This document shows positions 59,017-64,000 of a stretch of 64,000 nucleotides of DNA, piece after piece. A model generated the notes under the pieces. The model ran no database searches. It had not been told where the DNA came from and worked only from the letters and a program-made list of their open reading frames with translations. The stretch spans positions 186,001 to 250,000 of the forward strand of contig JACVTC010000034.1 of NCBI GenBank assembly GCA_016946835.1, given 5' to 3'. The translations under genes and the position numbers were made by a program. The stretch's first letter is position 1. Each line of letters begins with the position of its first letter. Source of the stretch: Neocallimastix lanati (nom. inval.) (lineage: Eukaryota; Neocallimastigomycota; Neocallimastigomycetes; Neocallimastigales; Neocallimastigaceae).

Positions 59017-60978
59017 ATGACCGGAACAACTAGAACAGTTCTTAACAGGATGGAATATGTCCTAACAGAAGATAACTACGATGAATGGTATGAAGACTTT
59101 ATCCTCGAACTCCAAGGCGCTGGATTAAGTGAATACGTAGAAAAAAACATAGATGATATAGTAAAAGAAGTAGAGAAGAAATATACATCCAAAGATAAGA
59201 AGGGAAATGATATCTTATCTGAAGAAGGCGAAAACAAAATTAAGGAACATAAAATGAACAACTTCAAAGTTTTGAGTTTTTTAAGAAAATCTGTTGATGC
59301 AAAAATAAAATCCTTTATTAGAAGTAAGGAAGAAGAAAAAAATTCAGCATACTTAATATTAAAGGTACTAAAGAAGAAATACCACGAAGAAGAATTCAAT
59401 GAAATACCAAAACTCTACAGAAGATTAGAAAATATGAGGGCCGAAAGCGATAAAGAAACTTTAGAATACATCGAAGAATTTTTAGAAATCACGCAAAAGT
59501 TAGGAAAATTAAATAATAAACTTAGCAATAGGGAAAAATTAAACTACTTGTTTAAAGGACTACCAGAGAAACAATTAAATTTCTTAGAAATAAGATACAG
59601 TATCTCAGAAGACGTCGATGAAATATTAGAAGATATGAAGAAGCAAATTAGAAATCGTAGAATCTTTATCCCAGGAAAAAATAAAGAAGAAGAAGAAGAA
59701 ATATCACAAATATCCAAAGGAAAAAATAAGAATAAAAATAAAGACAAAGGCAATAATTACGAAAGTTGTGATGAAGACGATATCTGCGAGAAATTCAATA
59801 ATAAAAGAAGTATAAATAATAAGAAAAAGCGTTGTTATTTATGTGATAGTGAAAATCATTTAGTTTACAACTGCCCCTTTAACCCTAAGAATCCTCATAA
59901 CAATATTAAACACATAGCAGAACAATTCCAAAAATTAAATATTTCAGTTGATGAAATAAACGATATTGAATTATGTTACGACAGTGATTCGGATAGCGAT
60001 AGTAGTATAGTTAAAATAAAAGAAATAAATTTAATTGAAACTGAAAATAGTATAATGGAAACAAATTTAATTGAACCTGAAAATAGTATCAAAGAAATAA
60101 ATTTATGTGAAATAAGCACCACTTCAGAAGAAGAAAAAGAAGATAATAATGATAATCAATATTCAGAATTTAAAACTATAGATGATATAAGAAAATTCAA
60201 TTATGACACAAATTATTGTAATAACAGTAGTGAAAACAATAAATTTAAAAATAATAACACACCGAATAAAACAGAAAACACAAATATTTTTCAAAAGGAA
60301 AATAATATTATTTATGATTTAAATAATTATATTATTAATGGTATTTATAATAGCAATGAATATAATAACGGTAACTATAAGAATTTAGGTATAAATAATA
60401 ACATACATAATAATGAAATAGAAAGTATGAATAAAAATAATATTTTGAATAATTACCAAAATTATGAAAATGAAAATCCTGTTACGATAGATAAATATGT
60501 AATTGAATCATTTCAAGATAAAATAAACAAAACAAATTGTAAATTGAATAAATTATTGAAATGTTTGAGTGAAATTGAAGAAAAGAACAATAACATCCAG
60601 AAAATTATTAAAGAATATTTACAAATTATGAGATTTGATAATACTTATTATGAAAATTATGAAAAATATATGAAAATAATTAATCAATATAACAATATTT
60701 TGAATGTTAATTACGATAATCCAGGAAATGAAATTGAAAAAAGTGTAAACAAAAATAGTCTAGGCAAAAAAACTGGTGAAAATTATAAATATATGAAGAA
60801 AAACATTTTTTCAGAAAAAAAAATTTTTAATAATAAAAATTTGTCAAAAATTGATCAAAAATTAAAAATTAATACGAATGAGCAAAATTTGAAATTTAAT
60901 TATAATGTACATGCGTTTGAATTTAAATCTGATTCGTTAGCTGAGAAAAATTTAGGTTGTACTACTACAGATAAATAA
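59017..60978 (+). CDS. Copia-type Gag protein with zinc knuckle and long C-terminal extension
   Basis: 653 aa, the only protein of the element. Residues 1-215 resemble the helical gag domain of Ty1/copia elements (YDEWYEDFILELQ near the start, LENMRA and LFKGLPEKQLNFL later). The zinc knuckle is C273, C276, H281, C286 (CX2CX4HX4C), preceded by a Lys-rich stretch, and should bind the packaged RNA. An acidic, Asn-rich, low-complexity segment follows. Residues about 500-545 (KLNKLLKCLSEIEEKNNNI) look like a coiled coil. No DSG protease motif follows the knuckle. The ATG at 59017 is the first after the leader. Its role is to form the virus-like particle. The truncated copy at 46947 encodes the same N-terminal 547 residues. 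Confidence 0.9.
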   Translation: MTGTTRTVLNRMEYVLTEDNYDEWYEDFILELQGAGLSEYVEKNIDDIVKEVEKKYTSKDKKGNDILSEEGENKIKEHKMNNFKVLSFLRKSVDAKIKSFIRSKEEEKNSAYLILKVLKKKYHEEEFNEIPKLYRRLENMRAESDKETLEYIEEFLEITQKLGKLNNKLSNREKLNYLFKGLPEKQLNFLEIRYSISEDVDEILEDMKKQIRNRRIFIPGKNKEEEEEISQISKGKNKNKNKDKGNNYESCDEDDICEKFNNKRSINNKKKRCYLCDSENHLVYNCPFNPKNPHNNIKHIAEQFQKLNISVDEINDIELCYDSDSDSDSSIVKIKEINLIETENSIMETNLIEPENSIKEINLCEISTTSEEEKEDNNDNQYSEFKTIDDIRKFNYDTNYCNNSSENNKFKNNNTPNKTENTNIFQKENNIIYDLNNYIINGIYNSNEYNNGNYKNLGINNNIHNNEIESMNKNNILNNYQNYENENPVTIDKYVIESFQDKINKTNCKLNKLLKCLSEIEEKNNNIQKIIKEYLQIMRFDNTYYENYEKYMKIINQYNNILNVNYDNPGNEIEKSVNKNSLGKKTGENYKYMKKNIFSEKKIFNNKNLSKIDQKLKINTNEQNLKFNYNVHAFEFKSDSLAEKNLGCTTTDK

Positions 60979-61065
60979 GAATTATTAGCAAATTAGTAAA
61001 GATTTAAAAATATTAAAAAAATAACAAATTTTCTTAGTAAACAAAGATTTTACAATACTTTGTTT

Positions 61066-61074
61066 AGGGGGGAA
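61066..61074 (+). promoter_or_regulatory. Polypurine tract
   Basis: AGGGGGGAA sits immediately before the 3' LTR, as expected for plus-strand DNA priming in copia elements. Confidence 0.9.
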
Positions 61075-61437
61075 TGTTAGAAAATTAGTATTTTTAGTTT
61101 ATAAATTTAATTAACATTTTAATTAATATTTTTATTTTATTACAACTTTTATTATAATTTTAAATATTAAATAGTTTATTATAAATAAATAGGATATATT
61201 ATATTAATATATAGTTTATATAGTCTATGAATATAGTATTAAAAAAAATTTTTATTTTTATAAGCCTCTTTTATATAGTTAATATTAAAACATGTATTTA
61301 ATGTATTAAAATATGTATGATCCATCAAATGTATTTTGTATGTATAAATAACATTAAATTATGTATTCTTAAAAAATAAGCCTTTTGCTTCAAATAAATA
61401 AAGTTAATAAATAAACAAATATTGAGATTTTTTAACA
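61075..61437 (+). repeat. 3' LTR
   Basis: 363 bp, read as identical to 58218-58580. Confidence 0.93.
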
Positions 61438-61442
61438 AAATT

Positions 61443-61855
61443 AATAAATAATAAAAAGAGTATTTATTAATAAATAATAAATAATAAATAATAAATAATA
61501 AAAAGAGTATTTATTAATAAATAATGAATAATAAAAAGAGTATTTATTAATAAATAATAAATAATAAATAATAAAAAGAGTATTTATTAATAAATAATAA
61601 ATAATAAAAAGAGTATTTATTAATAAATAATAAATAATAAATAATAAAAAGAGTATTTATTAATAAATAATAAATAATAAAAAGAGTATTTATTAATAAA
61701 TAATAAATAATAAATAATAAAAAGAGTATTTATTAATAAATAATAAATAATAAATAATAAAAAGAGTATTTATTAATAAATAATAAATAATAAATTAATA
61801 AATAATAAAAAGAGTATTTATTAATAAATAATAAATAATAAATAATAAATAATAA
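61443..61855. repeat. Composite heptamer satellite, right part
   Basis: It continues the array at 56908-58217 with the same 33-, 40- and 47-bp units. The join across the LTR element, one AAATT removed, restores a normal AATAATAAATTAATAAATAA stretch. Confidence 0.95.
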
Positions 61856-62720
61856 TTTTTTTTTTTTTTTTTTTAGAGTAGGAATAAACTTTATTAAATA
61901 GATGAAAATAAAATACATGAATTTTTTTACATAATATTTGTTAGAAAGGGGGTGTGTCATTTCGAAAATTTTTATTACATAAATTTGTATTTTGTTGTGG
62001 GGAGTGCATTTCGAAAATTTTTATTACATAAATTTGTATTTTGTTGTATGGCTTAAATAATTTTAATTTTAAGCCACTTAATTTTATTAAAAATTTAATG
62101 AATAATAATTAATTAATTAAATAAATAAAATTACAATTCTCAAAAATTTTCAAACACGTAATCTTACGTGGGGCGTATATCTAATTGTATCATAAATTTA
62201 TGGCTTTTTTCTACATTTTTTAAAAAGCCATATTTTCACAATATGGCGTGAATAATAAATGTGGTGATATTTTATGACGAAAATTTATAAGCCACCAAGA
62301 ATTTGGCGAAATTTAACTGGACGAAATTCAACTTTTGGCGAAATACAACACTTCAATAAATAATAATTAGGTTAGGTATTTCTATTTAACATTGAAAAAT
62401 AAAATAAAAAATAAATAAACATTTTATTTTTTAATGCTTAAAAAATAAAATAAAAATAAGAAATAAGAAAACTTTTTTTTTAAACATTGAAAAATAAAAT
62501 AAAAATAAGAAATAAGAAAACTTTTTTTTTAAACATTGAAAAATAAAATAAAAATAAATTAACATTTTATTTTTTAATGCTTAAAAAAAAAAAAAAAAAA
62601 AAAAAAATAAGAAATAAGAAGACGAAATTCAACTTTTGGCGAAATACAACACTTCAATAAATAATAATTAGGTTAGGTATTTCTATTTAACATTGAAAAA
62701 TAAAATAAAAATAAATAAAC
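61856..62720. other. Cluster of MULE-type termini and a 301-bp direct duplication
   Basis: Two direct copies of CATTTCGAAAATTTTTATTA, each with about 30 further identical bases, follow GGGTGTGT and GGGGAGTG starts near 61948 and 61999. Inverted-type ends (GGCGAAATACAACACTTC) lie at 62335-62353 and again at about 62636-62654. About 90 bp starting GACGAAATTCAACTTTTGGC recur at 62320 and 62621. No protein frame is present. These are probably nested or repeatedly broken non-autonomous elements, and boundaries are unclear. Confidence 0.55.
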
Positions 62721-63113
62721 GGGTGTGGGGCATTTCGCCAAATTGCATTTCGCCAGATTGCATTTCGCCAATTTTTTTGAAAGCATGTGGCGTATTAAAA
62801 AAATGTGGCATTTCGCCAAATTGCAATTCGCCAAGTTGCATTTCGCCAAATTGAAAATTATTAAATATAAATAATAATCAATAAATAAAATTAAATATTA
62901 TTAATATCACATAAAAACAATTTTAAAAAAAAATATATTTTGAATTAATATTTATTTATTTATTCATTTATTTATATCAATACTATACTTGTCGAAATGC
63001 AACCTGGCGAAAAGCAACTTGGGGAAATGCAACTTGGGGAAATGTAACATTTTAATACTAACTTGTCGAAATACAACCTGGCGAAATGCAATTTGGGGAA
63101 ATGCAACTCTCCC
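62721..63113. mobile_element. MITE with tandem-repeat termini, copy 2 (opposite orientation)
   Basis: 393 bp flanked by the 9-bp duplication TAAATAAAC (62712-62720 and 63114-63122). The left end GGGTGTGGGGCATTTCGCCA is followed by further tandem CATTTCGCCA units. The right end has inverted units (GTCGAAATGCAACCTGGCGA) ending in CTCTCCC. The core matches the 56504 copy in reverse complement, with an extra terminal block of about 110 bp. Confidence 0.87.
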
Positions 63114-63122
63114 TAAATAAAC

Positions 63123-63477
63123 ATTTTATTTTTTAATGCTTAAAAAATAAAATAAAAATAAGAAATAAGAAAACTTTTTTTTTAAACATTGAAAAATAAA
63201 ATAAAAATAAATAAAAATTAAATTTTTAAGCATTAAAAAATAAAAAAAATAAAAAAAAAATAAAAAATAAAAAATAAAAAAAAAAATAAAAATAAAAATA
63301 AATAAATAAAATAGTAAATAAAGAAATAATAAATAATTAATAATTAAATAATTATTTAAATAATTATATAATTAATTAAAAAAAAGGTTTATTATTTTAA
63401 ATATTACAAAAAAAAAAGTTTCAAAGCATTTAAAAGTATATTTATTAAAATATTTTATTGAAAAATTTTAATTATTA
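63123..63477 (+). other. A-rich leader of MULE copy 4
   Basis: Runs of AAAATA-type sequence like the leaders of copies 1 and 2; no gene. Confidence 0.5.
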
Positions 63478-64000
63478 ATGAAAGACAATATAGAAATTGA
63501 AATAAGTGAAAAAAATCGAAAAAATGAACAAATTATTATTAATAAAAAACACAAATTTAATTTTTCATTTCAAAGGAAAGATAAATCAAAAATTTATAGA
63601 TGCACTGAATATAAGACATTAAATAAATGTAAATCTTTAATTATTTTAAATGATAAAAAGGAGGTTTTAAAATATGAAAGTTTACATAACCATCTCGAAA
63701 AAGAAATTGATGTGTCTATATCAGTAGCAAAGCATAAAATTAAGGAAGAAATTAAGAAAAAATCAATTCTTATGGATATAAAACCTAAACATATATTTAA
63801 TGCCGTTTCTCAAGAAATGGGACTTATATGTCCCGAATATAGTACAATTAGATCCCAAATAATAAGAAATATAAATAAACAATTTCCTCCAAACATAAAA
63901 AGTTTTGATGATATTCCCATTGAATCAGAATATTATAAAACGAAAAGAAATGAAAATTTTATGATATTTAAAAATACTGATCTAATAATCTTTCAATCAC
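63478..64000 (+). CDS. FLYWCH/MULE transposase, copy 4 (N-terminal part, runs off the window)
   Basis: An uninterrupted frame of 174 codons from the ATG at 63478 to the window end. FLYWCH-type finger ligands are visible as CTEYKTLNKC and HNH (residues about 40-75). The linker up to the FQS motif aligns with the other copies and has none of their frameshifts: KHIFNAVSQEMGL and PPNIKSFDDIPIE read straight through. The catalytic MULE domain lies beyond the window. This is the best candidate here for an intact transposase source, and the reference used to locate the breaks in copies 1-3. Confidence 0.82.
   Translation, partial: MKDNIEIEISEKNRKNEQIIINKKHKFNFSFQRKDKSKIYRCTEYKTLNKCKSLIILNDKKEVLKYESLHNHLEKEIDVSISVAKHKIKEEIKKKSILMDIKPKHIFNAVSQEMGLICPEYSTIRSQIIRNINKQFPPNIKSFDDIPIESEYYKTKRNENFMIFKNTDLIIFQS

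Larger units (their letters stand above)
58218..61437 (+). mobile_element. Complete gag-only LTR retrotransposon, recently inserted
   Basis: Two 363-bp LTRs (TGTTAG...TTAACA) appear identical by direct reading. The 5-bp duplication AAATT flanks the element (58213-58217 and 61438-61442) within the satellite. A primer-binding site follows the 5' LTR, and a polypurine tract AGGGGGGAA precedes the 3' LTR. The 2.5-kb interior encodes a single gag-like protein. There is no protease, integrase, RT or RNase H motif. It must use enzymes from a related element, so it is non-autonomous yet evidently mobile. Confidence 0.93.

Noticed and set aside
61733-61960. 75-aa minus-strand frame
   Set aside because: Satellite heptamers and a poly(A) run translated into Ile/Tyr/Leu and Lys; no support.

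Overview
The window looks like a piece of an extremely AT-rich eukaryotic genome, most probably an anaerobic gut fungus (Neocallimastigomycota). This is inferred from long A/T homopolymers, heptamer satellites, intronless metabolic genes with much higher GC than their surroundings, a GH43 plant-polysaccharide hydrolase, a fungal-type sulfhydrylase, hevein-type chitin-binding domains and Mutator/copia elements. No rRNA and no convincing tRNA gene was seen. All coordinates outside long ORFs were read by eye.

Layout. 1-2.8 kb: a small MITE, then a defective Mutator-like element (MULE copy 1) with a 9-bp target-site duplication (TSD). 2.8-6.9 kb: AT-rich spacer with a heptamer satellite. 6.9-7.9 kb: GH43 glycosidase. 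8.4-12.9 kb: satellite plus a decayed minus-strand copia-type retrotransposon lacking reverse transcriptase. 13.3-14.6 kb: O-acetylhomoserine sulfhydrylase with a one-base frameshift near its end. 15.9-43.1 kb: one very large minus-strand gene (below). 43.1-46.4 kb: spacer. 46.4-48.6 kb: 3'-truncated LTR element. 48.9-51.4 kb: MULE copy 2. 51.4-56.8 kb: nested MULEs. 56.9-61.9 kb: satellite interrupted by a young gag-only LTR retrotransposon with identical 363-bp LTRs and a 5-bp TSD. 61.9-64 kb: a thicket of MULE-type termini, a MITE, and the 5' end of a fourth FLYWCH/MULE transposase.

Main discovery. The minus-strand gene ends in an open exon of about 15.3 kb (15929-31206; 5,091 codons) made of an immense Glu/Asn repeat, a Ser/Thr-rich stalk and seven hevein-type chitin-binding domains. 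Upstream, from 31.36 to 43.12 kb, I can read about 65 tiny candidate exons, each between an AG acceptor and a GT donor. Forty-five of them are exactly 3 nt. All have lengths divisible by three, all introns are phase 1, no stop codon arises when they are joined in order, and the final join enters the Glu/Asn frame in register. The 3-nt exons are about 53% GC by hand count while the similar introns of roughly 115-150 nt around them are almost pure A/T. This resembles schistosome micro-exon genes carried to an extreme of one codon per exon. Exon skipping would keep the frame, so it could diversify a wall or surface protein. The 5' end, including any signal peptide, was not found.

Mobile elements. 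The MULEs share termini of the form GGG(A/T)G...GCATTTCG and 9-bp TSDs. Five TSD pairs were read, and three insertions lie in the terminal repeats of other elements.
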